DNA of 64,000 nucleotides, from the NCBI RefSeq assembly GCF_004339015.1, contig NZ_SMFQ01000005.1:731000-794999 (forward strand), in the 5' to 3' direction. The notes under the pieces were generated by a model that did not search any database, was not told the DNA's origin, and saw only the letters and a program-made list of their open reading frames with translations. The DNA is from Cocleimonas flava. GTDB lineage: Bacteria; Pseudomonadota; Gammaproteobacteria; Thiotrichales; Thiotrichaceae. Made by a program: the position numbers and the translations under genes. Below, one piece after another: positions 26,251 to 36,010 of the stretch (position 1 is its first letter; the number at the start of each line of letters is the position of its first letter).

Positions 26251-27000
26251 TTAGTTTGCAGAAACAGCTGGTATTGGGTAAAACTTATATCCTTGTGCTT
26301 GTGGTGCGTAGTAATAATTAGCATTGTTATTATTCCATGGCATTGTGAAACCATTATTGCTGTTGTTATTCCACGGCATAGTAAATCCGTTACCATTATT
26401 ATTGTTCCACGGCATATTGAATCCATTACCGTTGTTATTACCCCATGGCATTGTAAAACCATTGCCATTATTGTTATTCCACGGCATTGTAAAATTATTG
26501 CCGTTGTATCCATTACTAGTATTCCACGGTTGCGTGAAACCATTATTGTTGTTATTCCAAGGCATGGTAAATCCGTTACCATTATTATTGTTCCACGGCA
26601 TTGTATAAGCACCCGTGTTAGAAGCCGTATTTGCATTGCTAGTTGAATAAGTATTTGCGGCAGCATTTCCATTTAACTGTCGTTGACCATCCGCATTACC
26701 CTTGGCTTTTCCTTCTCCTTGTATATTTCCCTGAGTGCTGAGATCTGTATTGCCTTTGGCCTTAAAATTAATGGCAAAGTCTATTTCTGCATCAGCATTG
26801 CCTTTACCCGTTCCCCAACCATTTCCATTAGCCGCACTATTACCTTCTAACTTGCCGTCAGCTTTAGTATTGCCTGTCGCCTGAGCATTCGAATTTGTGC
26901 TACCGTTACCATTATTAAAACCATCAAACCAATTTGCAGAAACCGTTGTCGTTGCTGAGAAAGCCATCAAAGCAGTAGCTAAAAGTAGTTGAGTTTTCAT
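26251..27000 (-). CDS. secreted Asn-rich MPW-repeat protein, sulfur-globule-like
   Basis: 249 residues. A signal peptide ending VSA (about residue 22) is followed by an Asn/Gly/Ala/Lys region (23-125) and then eight tandem units of about 11-15 residues of the type (T/N)MPWNNNNGNGF, at about 130-235. The end is YYYAPQAQGYKFYPIPAVSAN. Low-complexity secreted proteins rich in Asn/Gly with regular Trp/Tyr/Phe resemble sulfur-globule envelope proteins of sulfur oxidisers. This is by composition only; another matrix or spore-coat-like role is possible. A related protein lies at 62766. Preceded by AGGAAGG. Confidence 0.65.
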   Translation of the reverse strand: MKTQLLLATALMAFSATTTVSANWFDGFNNGNGSTNSNAQATGNTKADGKLEGNSAANGNGWGTGKGNADAEIDFAINFKAKGNTDLSTQGNIQGEGKAKGNADGQRQLNGNAAANTYSTSNANTASNTGAYTMPWNNNNGNGFTMPWNNNNNGFTQPWNTSNGYNGNNFTMPWNNNNGNGFTMPWGNNNGNGFNMPWNNNNGNGFTMPWNNNSNNGFTMPWNNNNANYYYAPQAQGYKFYPIPAVSAN

Positions 27001-27064
27001 TGAATACCTTCCTGGAATTTTAAGGGGATTAATAAAATAAGTATATTACTTTATACTAATATAC

Positions 27065-27967
27065 TTAATCTGTAAACTCTTTATTCTTTCCTACTTCTCT
27101 AATTCTTAGAAAGGATGCGAATCGTGGAACCTTGTTTTTAGTTTTCCCTCTATATTGAAACGTAACGATGTCCCCTATTTTCGGCGGATTACTTCTCTCT
27201 TCATCGGTAAAACCAGTACCCAGTTTAAAACGTACTTTCTCATCATTATTTTTTGAATCCGATGTAGCAAACGTTTCTACCAACAATGCTCCCATCTTGT
27301 CAGTGTATTTCCCTTTTCCCGGAATGTGCCCGATCACCAGCGCTTCAGCATCTTCATAAGGCTTTACTTTTAATAAGTCGCCGCTGCGTTTACCTTTATA
27401 TAACGATGATCCTCGGTGAAGCATTAACCCTTCTGCACCTGCTTCTGTAATCACCGCCAATTCCTGCATAAGTTGCTGATGACTAGCCACCTTCCATTGT
27501 TTAACGACTTTTAGCCATTTAATCTCGGCGCGTTTTATTACCGAGTTTAATTCTATAAGCCGAGAATCAAAGTCTGTCGATAGTTTAGGCATATCAAAAA
27601 CCATGAACGTTACTTTTTCCCACGCTTCATCATCTGGCTGATGATCTCTGACCGTTCCCACTAACAGCTCAAATTGTTGCCTGCCTATCCAGAGCTCGCC
27701 ATCCAGAACCTGCTTGGGGAAATCACGAACAAACCATTCTGGCGCGTGATAAATATTGCCTCCACGAGACATAAACTTTTCACCATCCCATAAGGCGCGC
27801 ACACCGTCATATTTTTCGCTAACCCAATACTGATCTAGGTTAATCCCTTCGTGATATACGTTTGCCAGCATCAATTCGGGCTTAGATGAGCTTTTAGCGT
27901 ATACAGGATTAGCTGAAACACCCATCAAAAGGGTGATTACAAGTAATAAAAACTTAATTTGGAGCAT
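27065..27967 (-). CDS. ligE: secreted ATP-dependent DNA ligase (LigE type)
   Basis: 300 residues from the ATG at 27967; an upstream start would put 17 polar residues before the signal peptide. The signal peptide (MLQIKFLLLVITLLMGVSANPVYA) is followed by the minimal adenylation domain: motif I KYDGVRA near residue 50, then a DGELW segment, GAEGLMLHRG and DLLKVKPYEDAEA, plus an OB domain ending with FRYRGKTKN-like strands (FQYRGKTKNKVPRF). LigE enzymes are periplasmic single-domain-plus-OB ligases in many gammaproteobacteria and Neisseria, thought to act on DNA outside the cytoplasm (uptake or biofilm). Divergent from ppk2. Confidence 0.88.
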   Translation of the reverse strand: MLQIKFLLLVITLLMGVSANPVYAKSSSKPELMLANVYHEGINLDQYWVSEKYDGVRALWDGEKFMSRGGNIYHAPEWFVRDFPKQVLDGELWIGRQQFELLVGTVRDHQPDDEAWEKVTFMVFDMPKLSTDFDSRLIELNSVIKRAEIKWLKVVKQWKVASHQQLMQELAVITEAGAEGLMLHRGSSLYKGKRSGDLLKVKPYEDAEALVIGHIPGKGKYTDKMGALLVETFATSDSKNNDEKVRFKLGTGFTDEERSNPPKIGDIVTFQYRGKTKNKVPRFASFLRIREVGKNKEFTD

Positions 27968-28053
27968 AATTTGATATTCGTTATGATTATTTTTTAGGGT
28001 ACTTCTATAATGAAACATTAAGCCTTAAAAAGCATGAGTATAGGGAGAATATA

Positions 28054-29046
28054 ATGTCTACAAACAATGATTCTAACAATGAAAAAATAGTCGACCTCAA
28101 GGGAGATTCCATGAAAGCCAATGACCACGACGATAACACCATTGAGAATAGAAACGCGGAAGGTGCAGACATTGATAGTCTCGATACAACTAACGAGCTG
28201 GAACAGCAAATTATCGACCTTCAGCAACAGATTGAAGAGCTCACAAAAGATCACAGCAAAGCTGAAAAGAAATACAAAATAGAAAAAACACTCAAGCCAT
28301 TTCAGGCCGAGTTAATTGCTTTGCAGAAGTACCTTGAAGACACCAACAAACGCATGATCATTCTTTTTGAAGGTCGCGATGCCTCCGGAAAGGGCGGAAC
28401 TATCCGACGTGTTACACGTTACATGAACGAAAAGCATTATCGTCTGGTAGCCTTGGGCAAACCCACCAAAGAACAACGTTCGCAATGGTACTTCCATCGT
28501 TATGTCGAACAATTCCCGCATGGTGGTGAACTTGTACTGTTTGATCGCAGCTGGTACAACCGTTCAATGGTAGAACCTGTACTAGGCTTTTGTACGCCAG
28601 AGGAACACAAAACCTTTATGAAAGGCGTCGTAGGCTTTGAAAAAGATTTAGTCCGTCAAGGCACGATATTGGTAAAGCTGTATTTCAGTGTCACCAAAGA
28701 CGAACAGGCGAAACGCTTTGAACGCAGAAAAACAGACCCACTCAGACAATGGAAACTTTCAGAAGTTGATATTCAGGCGCAGGAACATTGGGATGAGTTT
28801 ACCAATGCAAAATATGAAATGCTGAAACGCTCTCATACATCGGCTGCTCCCTGGGTTATCGTGCGTTCAAATGACAAAAATGCAGCCCGCTTAAATACTT
28901 TAAAAGTGATTTTAAACAGCGTGCCTTATAAGCGTTCTAATCCAGATTTAGATTATATCCCCGATCCGGATATTGTTGTTTCAGGCGCACGTGAGATTGA
29001 GACAATGGAAGCTGACAGATTGAAGAAAGGTAAATTTAAAGCATAA
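28054..29046 (+). CDS. ppk2: polyphosphate kinase 2
   Basis: 330 residues. An acidic, probably disordered N-terminal extension (about 1-70, partly coiled coil) precedes the PPK2 domain with Walker A-like GRDASGKGGTIRR near residue 109, lid-region KPTKEQRSQWYFHRY near 139, and Walker B-like LFDRSWYNRS near 166. It moves phosphate between polyphosphate and nucleotides; single-domain class I/II members mostly make nucleoside triphosphates or diphosphates from polyphosphate. Ribosome site AGGGAGA. Closed by a long hairpin at 29060. Confidence 0.93.
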   Translation: MSTNNDSNNEKIVDLKGDSMKANDHDDNTIENRNAEGADIDSLDTTNELEQQIIDLQQQIEELTKDHSKAEKKYKIEKTLKPFQAELIALQKYLEDTNKRMIILFEGRDASGKGGTIRRVTRYMNEKHYRLVALGKPTKEQRSQWYFHRYVEQFPHGGELVLFDRSWYNRSMVEPVLGFCTPEEHKTFMKGVVGFEKDLVRQGTILVKLYFSVTKDEQAKRFERRKTDPLRQWKLSEVDIQAQEHWDEFTNAKYEMLKRSHTSAAPWVIVRSNDKNAARLNTLKVILNSVPYKRSNPDLDYIPDPDIVVSGAREIETMEADRLKKGKFKA

Positions 29047-29059
29047 AAACATGCGACAT

Positions 29060-29128
29060 AAAAAAAGGCCTCAAAGGTGGGGGGTGACTATATTGATTTA
29101 GCCACCTCCCCACTTTGAGGCCTTTTTT
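29060..29128. repeat. divergent pair of dispersed C6 elements forming a long terminator hairpin
   Basis: The left arm reads GGCCTCAAAGGTGGGGGGTG and the right arm CACCTCCCCACTTTGAGGCC, with A7 before and T6 after. The arms pair over about 24 positions with few mismatches, around a 16-base loop. It lies between ppk2 (rightward) and the PBP4 gene (leftward) and would terminate both. Confidence 0.88.
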
Positions 29129-29159
29129 GTATATTTTAAGATATTATCGTTACAGTAGC

Positions 29160-31163
29160 TTAGCGCATTGCCACCTGATTACTACGTCCACCTGAGTATA
29201 CCCATTCGATTAATTTGTCATGCGCCGCTAAAGCTCTTCGTTTAGCACGAGGATCATTATGCAGAATAGCCATCACATAGGTTTTACCATCTGCTGCTTT
29301 GACATAGCCTGCGATGCTTCGTACATCACGCAATGTGCCGGTTTTGAAGAAGCCACGACCTCTCACTCCGGTCCCTTTCAGGCGTCTTTTCATAGTGCCA
29401 TCAACACCCGCTACGGCTAGCGACTGCATTAAGATATTTCGATACGGACTACGGTATGCATCAACCAGTAAATCCCCCACATGCTTCGCGCTTATGCGAG
29501 CTGTGCGACTTAAACCAGAACCATTTTCAATGCGTAATTCCGGAAAGTTTAATCCGCGAGAAGCCAGCCACGTACCAATGGCATTTGCACCATTACGCTG
29601 TGTGCCCTGCCCTGTAGCTTTTGCGCCTATCGTTAGCATCACTTGACGTGCCATTACGTTATTACTGTCTTTATCAATCGTAGGTAAAATTTCAGCCAAA
29701 GTACGAGAGTAGGTTCTAAGCAAAGGTCTAGCGTTTGCTGGCGCTTTACCCATAGCAAAGCGAGTATTTAATTTACCACCAACATCACGCTTCCACATCG
29801 CTTGCATCGCACCGTAGATCATTTCTGCAGGACGACTAATTACTCGATGGTAGCTTCTAGTACCACAACGTCTAGAGAATCGACCGCTAAAAGTTACAAC
29901 GGTTTGTACACCGTGTTTAGACACTTTGATGTGAGGTCTACACCCTCTTTTAGTGGTACGCATGCGATTCACAATCTTCAAATTATGCGTTGGTGTAGAC
30001 GTACTCACATGTACGCGTTTACCCGTTGATCGAACTTGAAAACTGCTTAGGCGTTCGTTGTATAACAATGCATCGGGTTGTGCGTTATAGGCAGATTGCG
30101 ATTTGCCATCAAACGATCCCTGATTCGGTACATTGAAGTAAGTATTATCGAAGACCACACGACCAGAAACATTTCTGATGCCTTTGTTACGAATACCCTG
30201 TAATACTTTGCGCAATTCTACTTGTTTGAACTCTGGAGAGCCATAGCCCTTGATAATGAGATCTCCCTGCAATGTTCCACCGCGGATCTGACCTTTGGTG
30301 TAAACATCTAAAGGCCAACGATATTTAGGGCCTAGTGTTCCTAGTGCAGCATAAGAAGTAATCAGTTTCATTACTGATGCTGGTACTCGTGAAGTTGTCT
30401 CCTGGTGTCCAAGTAATGGCTTTGGAGAATTAACATCCTGCACATAGGCACTCATTCCATTTGTGCTTAATTTCGCGGCCTGTAATTTCGTTTTGACCGT
30501 GTACGGTAATGACCGTATCGCCGCAGGTTGCTTGTTTTGACGGAACGCTTTGCGATTAGATGTTAATAATGTGCTTCTGTTTGGCGCTCTTTTAATATCC
30601 GCATTAGTAAACGTTGGAATAGCGTTTTTAGCAGGAGCTTGAGTATTACCAGCCAGTTGTTTTTCTTTTAGCTGCTGTTGTTTCCAGCGCCAAATGTATT
30701 GCTCTCGGGTTAATGGCTTTGGCGCTTGTTGTTTATTCTGCTGTCTTGGTTGCTGTGCTATTTGCCTAACTGGAGCTTTAGCTTGTGGTACTGGTGGTTT
30801 TTTCCAGGCAGGTTGAGCTGTAGCATTTACAGCACGTTGGACCTGTGGCTTTGCAACTGGCGCCCTGGCAACGGCTGCATTTTTTTGCTTTTTAGCGAGT
30901 TGTTGAGCTTCCCACTTTGCGCGCCAGATCGCACGTTGACGTGCTAATTTTTCATCCGCTTTTTTTTGAGCTGCGGTTTTAGCAACTGGTTGTTTTGCAA
31001 CGGGTTTGTTGTTAACCTGTGCGGCATTTGGCGTTACACCGACTGAATTCCAAACTGCCTCCATCGAACTTAGCTTTTCTGCTGCACGCACAGACGTAGA
31101 CAAAACAATAGTAAAAACAGACCCAAGCAAAATGAGAAAGAGTTTCTCAAATTTCATATTCAC
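29160..31163 (-). CDS. dacB: D-alanyl-D-alanine carboxypeptidase/endopeptidase, PBP4 (S13) family, with long basic linker
   Basis: 667 residues, about 190 more than a typical DacB. A signal peptide ends VRA (residue 27). Residues about 40-220 are a Lys/Gln/Ala/Pro-rich linker with two similar Trp-containing units (RAIWRAKWEAQQLAKKQK near 78 and EQYIWRWKQQQLKEKQ near 154). The S13 domain follows with SVMK at 263-266, SNN in DKDSNNVMAR and KTG in FFKTGTLRD near 609. It cleaves D-Ala-D-Ala or peptide cross-links in the periplasm. The basic linker may bind peptidoglycan or another polyanion (inference). Confidence 0.9.
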   Translation of the reverse strand: MNMKFEKLFLILLGSVFTIVLSTSVRAAEKLSSMEAVWNSVGVTPNAAQVNNKPVAKQPVAKTAAQKKADEKLARQRAIWRAKWEAQQLAKKQKNAAVARAPVAKPQVQRAVNATAQPAWKKPPVPQAKAPVRQIAQQPRQQNKQQAPKPLTREQYIWRWKQQQLKEKQLAGNTQAPAKNAIPTFTNADIKRAPNRSTLLTSNRKAFRQNKQPAAIRSLPYTVKTKLQAAKLSTNGMSAYVQDVNSPKPLLGHQETTSRVPASVMKLITSYAALGTLGPKYRWPLDVYTKGQIRGGTLQGDLIIKGYGSPEFKQVELRKVLQGIRNKGIRNVSGRVVFDNTYFNVPNQGSFDGKSQSAYNAQPDALLYNERLSSFQVRSTGKRVHVSTSTPTHNLKIVNRMRTTKRGCRPHIKVSKHGVQTVVTFSGRFSRRCGTRSYHRVISRPAEMIYGAMQAMWKRDVGGKLNTRFAMGKAPANARPLLRTYSRTLAEILPTIDKDSNNVMARQVMLTIGAKATGQGTQRNGANAIGTWLASRGLNFPELRIENGSGLSRTARISAKHVGDLLVDAYRSPYRNILMQSLAVAGVDGTMKRRLKGTGVRGRGFFKTGTLRDVRSIAGYVKAADGKTYVMAILHNDPRAKRRALAAHDKLIEWVYSGGRSNQVAMR

Positions 31164-31333
31164 ACCCTAATATTATTTTCCCGACGAAATTTATTCGATT
31201 TATTATTTTTATCTTGAAATGGCTTGATTCTTCAAATGCTTTCAATTAATTATTATTAATGAATTCCAAGCCTTACGAAGAGTATTACATATTAAGCCTT
31301 AAGGGAAGCTTAAGGAGAAAGTTTATCTTGTGA

Positions 31334-32800
31334 TTAGTCTATCCCTAAATCGTCCCAAATCTGATCTACTTTGTCCTTTACCGCCTGATCCATCACAATA
31401 GGCTCACCCCATTCACGGCTGGTTTCACCCGGCCATTTATTGGTCGCATCAAAGCCCATTTTTGACCCTAAACCAGATATCGGTGAGGCAAAATCAAGAT
31501 AATCAATCGGTGTGTTTTCAATCATGGTGGTATCACGCACAGGATCCATGCGGGTAGTCATCGCCCAGATAACATCATCCCAGCTACGTGTGTTGATATC
31601 ATCATCTACCACGATCACAAACTTGGTGTACATAAACTGTCTTAAGAATGACCAGACACCCATCATCACACGCTTGGCATGGCCCGGGTACTGTTTCTTC
31701 ATGCTCACCACAGCCATGCGGTAAGAACAGCCTTCTGGCGGTAAATAGAAATCAACAATTTCGGGAAATTGCTTTTGTAAGATAGGCACAAACACTTCAT
31801 TGAGCGCAACGCCCAACATAGCTGGCTCATCAGGTGGTCTACCCGTATAGGTACTGTGATAAATAGGGTCTTCGCGATGCGTGATTCGTTCTATGGTGAA
31901 CACAGGAAAACGTTCGACTTCATTGTAATAACCAGTGTGATCGCCATAGGGACCTTCGTCCGCCATATCATCAGGATATAAAAAGCCTTCTAGCACGTAT
32001 TCTGCCGAGGCTGGCACTTGTAAATCATTACCTATACATTTAGTCACTTCGGTTCGAGAGCCTCGTAACAAACCTGCAAATGCATATTCAGATAAGGTAT
32101 CTGGAACCGGTGTCACCGCACCTAAAATAGTTGCGGGATCAGCGCCTAGTGCAACAGTAATCGGGAAAGGTTCTCCCGGGTGACTTTCTAACCAGTCTCT
32201 AAAATCAAGAGCACCACCACGATGCGATAACCAACGCATGATTACCCGATTTTTACCAATTACCTGTTGTCGATAAATACCTAAATTCTGACGAGATTTA
32301 TTAGGGCCTTTGGTGATGACTAAACCCCAGGTGATAAGCGGAGCTACATCTCCCGGCCAACAGGTTTGGATCGGCAGTTTGGATAAATCGACATCATCGC
32401 CTTCAATTACATGCGCTTGGCAGGCCGCTTTCTTCACCTTTTTCGGCGCCATATCCAATACTTTTTTGTATTTGGGAATCGAGCTTAGTGCGTCTTTGAT
32501 CCCCTTTGGTGGAGACGGCTCTTTCAGGCTCGCTAATAATTTACCCACGTCACGCAATGCCGATACTGAATCTTCCCCCATCCCCATTGCCACACGCTCT
32601 GGCGTACCAAACAGATTACCTAACACTGGTACATCAAAGCCTTTAGGATTTTCAAACAGTAACGCCGGCCCACCCGCACGCAATGTACGATCACAAATTT
32701 CAGTCATTTCCAGATTAGGATCAATCTCAGCGGTGATTCTTTTTAATTCTCCTTGAGATTCAAGTTGCTCAATAAAATCACGCAGGTCTTTATATTTCAT
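31334..32800 (-). CDS. ubiD: UbiD family decarboxylase (4-hydroxy-3-polyprenylbenzoate decarboxylase)
   Basis: 488 residues, full length. It removes the carboxyl group in ubiquinone synthesis using prenylated FMN made by UbiX. Recognisable blocks are the start [36 protein letters not shown] near 61, [14 protein letters not shown] near 172, [27 protein letters not shown] near 265 with the catalytic Glu cluster, and a C-terminal [12 protein letters not shown]. The ATG comes only two bases after the T run of an element copy, leaving no clear ribosome binding site. Confidence 0.96.
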   Translation of the reverse strand: MKYKDLRDFIEQLESQGELKRITAEIDPNLEMTEICDRTLRAGGPALLFENPKGFDVPVLGNLFGTPERVAMGMGEDSVSALRDVGKLLASLKEPSPPKGIKDALSSIPKYKKVLDMAPKKVKKAACQAHVIEGDDVDLSKLPIQTCWPGDVAPLITWGLVITKGPNKSRQNLGIYRQQVIGKNRVIMRWLSHRGGALDFRDWLESHPGEPFPITVALGADPATILGAVTPVPDTLSEYAFAGLLRGSRTEVTKCIGNDLQVPASAEYVLEGFLYPDDMADEGPYGDHTGYYNEVERFPVFTIERITHREDPIYHSTYTGRPPDEPAMLGVALNEVFVPILQKQFPEIVDFYLPPEGCSYRMAVVSMKKQYPGHAKRVMMGVWSFLRQFMYTKFVIVVDDDINTRSWDDVIWAMTTRMDPVRDTTMIENTPIDYLDFASPISGLGSKMGFDATNKWPGETSREWGEPIVMDQAVKDKVDQIWDDLGID

Positions 32801-32802
32801 TT

Positions 32803-32829
32803 AAAAAAGTGCCTATAAGTAGGGGGGTG
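32803..32829 (-). repeat. dispersed C6 element abutting the ubiD start
   Basis: On the minus strand it begins CACCCCCCTACTTATAGGCA, then CTTTTTT, ending 2 bases before the ubiD ATG. The only hairpin is CCTA-CTTA-TAGG, which is weak. The copy lies in the same direction as mscS and ubiD. Confidence 0.8.
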
Positions 32830-32871
32830 TAAATAATTGCAAATAGTTATGGATAAGACAATGCAGCTCTA

Positions 32872-34704
32872 TTAATTATCTTCTCTATGAACAGTAAGTT
32901 GCGGGAATGGAATTTCCCAGCCGTGTTCGGTAGCTGCATCAACACACCAGCGCTGTATAGAACGGCGTAAGCGATTAGATATATCCGCGACTTCACCTTT
33001 GAAGTCAGCAATCACAACCAGATTTAAAGAAGAATCGGCGGCTGATTCGAATTCGACATTGATACTTTGAATATGCTCTTCGTAACCCTCATCGATTGCA
33101 CGCTTGTTGATGATGAATTTGAGTTTCTGAACAATATCCGTCGTGCTTTCTTTTTGATGCTTGTAAGACACACCAAAGGTTTCTTTAACACGAAAACTCT
33201 TCGACATATTTAAGGGCGATAACGATAGAAAATTATCCATCTGGTAGGTAGATACAGCACCACCGCGTTGTACAAGTTGCACCAACTCCAGCGAAATACC
33301 GATAACTTTTCCTCGTAAACCATCTTTCAAAATCACCCAATCACCCGTTTTACACGGAAACCAGGGCTCACCGGGTACGATTTGTCTCGAACGCAAATCA
33401 ACCAGATCGTTAATATCCAAACGCAAAGTAAGATCGGCGACAGGGTTTTCTAGCACCGAATACATATTAATGTTTTTTACTCGCCAGGGGATTTCATACA
33501 ATAATAATCGCTCACCTTCTCGTACAGGTCCGACATTTAAAAACAACTCTAGTTGAGACCAGTATCGCGGAATGGCTTGCCCTAACTTCCACGCAAAAGC
33601 GATGAGAAATAGAACACCCAAACTAAACAGGACCCAATCTTCAGCTAAATAAAACACCACCATCGGGCCAATAATAATGAACAGTAAAGTACCTATACGA
33701 TGTGCCAAATCGACTACACGTAGCTGAACACTTCGATATTGCGCACGGTACCCTTTCACTGTTTTGGTCAGTACCGAATGAATCAGACGTGAAAGTATTA
33801 GCACCCCAATGACAGAGAGCAGTGCTTGAATCAGTACCCAGCCACGTCTTTGGAAAAAGTTCTTAAAAAAGCTTTCAGACTTATTTAAAAACGTAGTTTC
33901 TTCGGATTCTAATTTTACCAGTTGCAGTTGTTTAGCCTTAAGCTCACTTTGAATGAACACCAACTGCTTAGACCAGTCGTCATTCATTTCTTCTAACACT
34001 TTTTTAATTTTTGGGTTTTTATTTTCTTTATTTAATTCCGCGATATTTGCTAACGCTTCTTTAACGACGGGCTCCCTTTTGTTGAAGTAGTCAATTTTTT
34101 CACGTAATTCAGATTTCTTTCTAACCGCATTCGTGGCGTACTTCATTTCCTTCAGGGCTGGTTCGAGCAATGCCAAGATTTCTTTTTGTAAGTCGAATGG
34201 TTTTTGCTCTGTAGCATTCAAAACGCCCAGATCGGTATCCGCAGCTATATTTTCAATATTACTTTGAGTATCTTTTAGTTTCTCTTCAATGGTTTTTATT
34301 TCTAACTTTATTTCTGCAGTCTGAGACTCAGAGCTGGACCTTTTTAAGTCCTTTTGCAAAAGACTCAGATCATTTCTTAAACGCTCCTGCAATTCGACAA
34401 AATCCAGCATCGTCGATAAGGTTTGTTTAGTCAGATCTTGCTTTTGCAGGATTTTTCCAGCTTCAATAGACTGCGCTTCTGTTTTAAGCTCTATATTTTC
34501 ATCAACACTTGCATCAGCACCTTCTCCAACACTTTCACCTGCTTTTGTGTGACTTTCGGCGAATACAGAGACTGAAAAAAAGCATGCAAAAAACATCATC
34601 AACAAACAAACAAAAAACCTGAGTGTCTTAGAAACCACACGACTTGCGTTTCCAGCCTGCCTGCTAGTTACGGAGCTAGTTCTAGATAAACTAGTTGCGA
34701 TCAT
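32872..34704 (-). CDS. MscS-family mechanosensitive channel with coiled-coil N-terminus
   Basis: 610 residues. A membrane/signal segment (about 28-50) is followed by a periplasmic coiled coil (about 75-280), then membrane helices at about 285-305, 325-345 and 350-375, and the MscS cytoplasmic beta domain (about 430-610). That domain has DLVDLRSRQIVPGEPWFPCKTGDWVILKDGLRGKVIGI. MscS proteins release solutes on hypo-osmotic shock. The pore helix is divergent from E. coli MscS, so a nonselective osmotic role is likely but not certain. Confidence 0.82.
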   Translation of the reverse strand: MIATSLSRTSSVTSRQAGNASRVVSKTLRFFVCLLMMFFACFFSVSVFAESHTKAGESVGEGADASVDENIELKTEAQSIEAGKILQKQDLTKQTLSTMLDFVELQERLRNDLSLLQKDLKRSSSESQTAEIKLEIKTIEEKLKDTQSNIENIAADTDLGVLNATEQKPFDLQKEILALLEPALKEMKYATNAVRKKSELREKIDYFNKREPVVKEALANIAELNKENKNPKIKKVLEEMNDDWSKQLVFIQSELKAKQLQLVKLESEETTFLNKSESFFKNFFQRRGWVLIQALLSVIGVLILSRLIHSVLTKTVKGYRAQYRSVQLRVVDLAHRIGTLLFIIIGPMVVFYLAEDWVLFSLGVLFLIAFAWKLGQAIPRYWSQLELFLNVGPVREGERLLLYEIPWRVKNINMYSVLENPVADLTLRLDINDLVDLRSRQIVPGEPWFPCKTGDWVILKDGLRGKVIGISLELVQLVQRGGAVSTYQMDNFLSLSPLNMSKSFRVKETFGVSYKHQKESTTDIVQKLKFIINKRAIDEGYEEHIQSINVEFESAADSSLNLVVIADFKGEVADISNRLRRSIQRWCVDAATEHGWEIPFPQLTVHREDN

Positions 34705-34725
34705 GCGCGAGTTTTCCTGTTATTG

Positions 34726-35922
34726 TCATTTAAATGATTTTTCTAATGTATTCAAAAGTTGATCGACCTGTTCTTCGGTGTGATTTGCAGAAAAAGTAAC
34801 CCTTAGTCTTGCCTCGCCCTCCGGAACTGTGGGAGGCCTAATGGCTGATATGAGTATACCCTGATCAGATAAGGCTTTGCTCAGTTTTGATGCGCGTTCT
34901 GTACTACCGAGTAAAATAGGTTGAATGGCAGTGTTAGATGGCATTAACTCAATACCTAGTTGCGCTGCACCTTGCTTAAATTGATTGATTAAAACCTTGA
35001 GTTTATCGCGACGCCAGCTCTCTTCTGCAATCACCTTTAAACTGGCACGTGTAGCAGCCGCAATACTCGGTGGCATCGCCGTTGTATAAATAAAGGTACG
35101 TGCTGTTTGTATTAAATATTCTATCAAATCATCGCTACCTGCGACAAATGCACCTGCGGTTCCTGCTGCTTTTCCTAATGTCGCCATCAGAACGGGCACT
35201 TCTTCTTGCGACAGACTGTCTTGTTCTAATTGACCAGCACCCGTTTTACCCAAGACACCAAAGCCATGCGCATCATCTACCATCAGCCATGCCTGATTTT
35301 GTTTAGCTACTTTTACCAGTTCTCGCAATGGTGCTTCGTCGCCATCCATGCTGAAAACACCGTCGGTAAGTATCATGCTATTGACGAAACTGTCTTTGTC
35401 GTCGTTTATATTGAGTAAGTTGGGTAAGTTTTTATAAAACCTCTCAAGAGCAGCAACATCCCCATGCGGATAGCGTTTCATTTTAGCCTTTGAAAGCAGG
35501 CCAGCATCCACCAGAGAGGCATGATTTAATCGATCTGCGAATAAATAATCACCTCGTTCTAATAGTGCATTTACCGTTCCCAAATTTGCCATATAGCCGG
35601 TTGAAAAAAGTAGCACCCGATCTCTACCGGTAAATTCAGCTAATGCTTCTTCTAATTTCTGATGCTCTATCGAATGACCACTGATTAAATGCGCGGAACC
35701 ACTGCCTACACCATATTTATCTGCGGCTTGTTTAAAGGCGTTGACTAAATCGGGATGATTGGCCAAACCCAGATAATCATTACTGCAAAAAGACAAGTAT
35801 TTACCACCATCCATTTGCATCAAGGGCTGCTGTGCAGACTCACTGATACGTGGCTTACGGTACAACGACTGCTGTTGTTTTTGTTTTAAAAAAGCCTGTA
35901 TCAGTTTGGAATCATTTTTCAT
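34726..35922 (-). CDS. bioF: 8-amino-7-oxononanoate synthase
   Basis: 398 residues, PLP-dependent alpha-oxoamine synthase fold. It condenses pimeloyl-ACP/CoA with alanine in biotin synthesis. Motifs: SNDYLGLANHP near 47, GVGSGSAHLISGHS near 71, DDAHGFGVLG (216-225) and the PLP lysine K251 in ATLGKAAGTAGAF. No other bio gene is next to it, so biotin genes are scattered. It stands after the tusA terminator and 21 bases upstream of the mscS gene. Confidence 0.93.
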   Translation of the reverse strand: MKNDSKLIQAFLKQKQQQSLYRKPRISESAQQPLMQMDGGKYLSFCSNDYLGLANHPDLVNAFKQAADKYGVGSGSAHLISGHSIEHQKLEEALAEFTGRDRVLLFSTGYMANLGTVNALLERGDYLFADRLNHASLVDAGLLSKAKMKRYPHGDVAALERFYKNLPNLLNINDDKDSFVNSMILTDGVFSMDGDEAPLRELVKVAKQNQAWLMVDDAHGFGVLGKTGAGQLEQDSLSQEEVPVLMATLGKAAGTAGAFVAGSDDLIEYLIQTARTFIYTTAMPPSIAAATRASLKVIAEESWRRDKLKVLINQFKQGAAQLGIELMPSNTAIQPILLGSTERASKLSKALSDQGILISAIRPPTVPEGEARLRVTFSANHTEEQVDQLLNTLEKSFK

Positions 35923-35944
35923 TGAGCTAGTGTAAACGTAAGAT

Positions 35945-35971
35945 AAAAAAAAAGCACCCGAAGGTGCTTTT
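35945..35971 (-). terminator. intrinsic terminator after tusA
   Basis: On the minus strand AAAAGCACC-TTCG-GGTGCTTTT is followed by more T; a stable UUCG tetraloop hairpin between tusA and bioF. Confidence 0.93.
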
Positions 35972-36010
35972 CTACTAACTCATTTCTAGCGGGATATAAA
36001 TTAGTTTTGA

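Noticed and set aside
26293..26646. Long frames opposite and alongside the MPW-repeat gene
   Set aside because: Shadows of tandem repeats; the minus-strand frame alone has a signal peptide and ribosome site.
26251..27000. Regular repeats considered as a CRISPR array
   Set aside because: The repeats are in frame, coding and without unique spacers of constant length.
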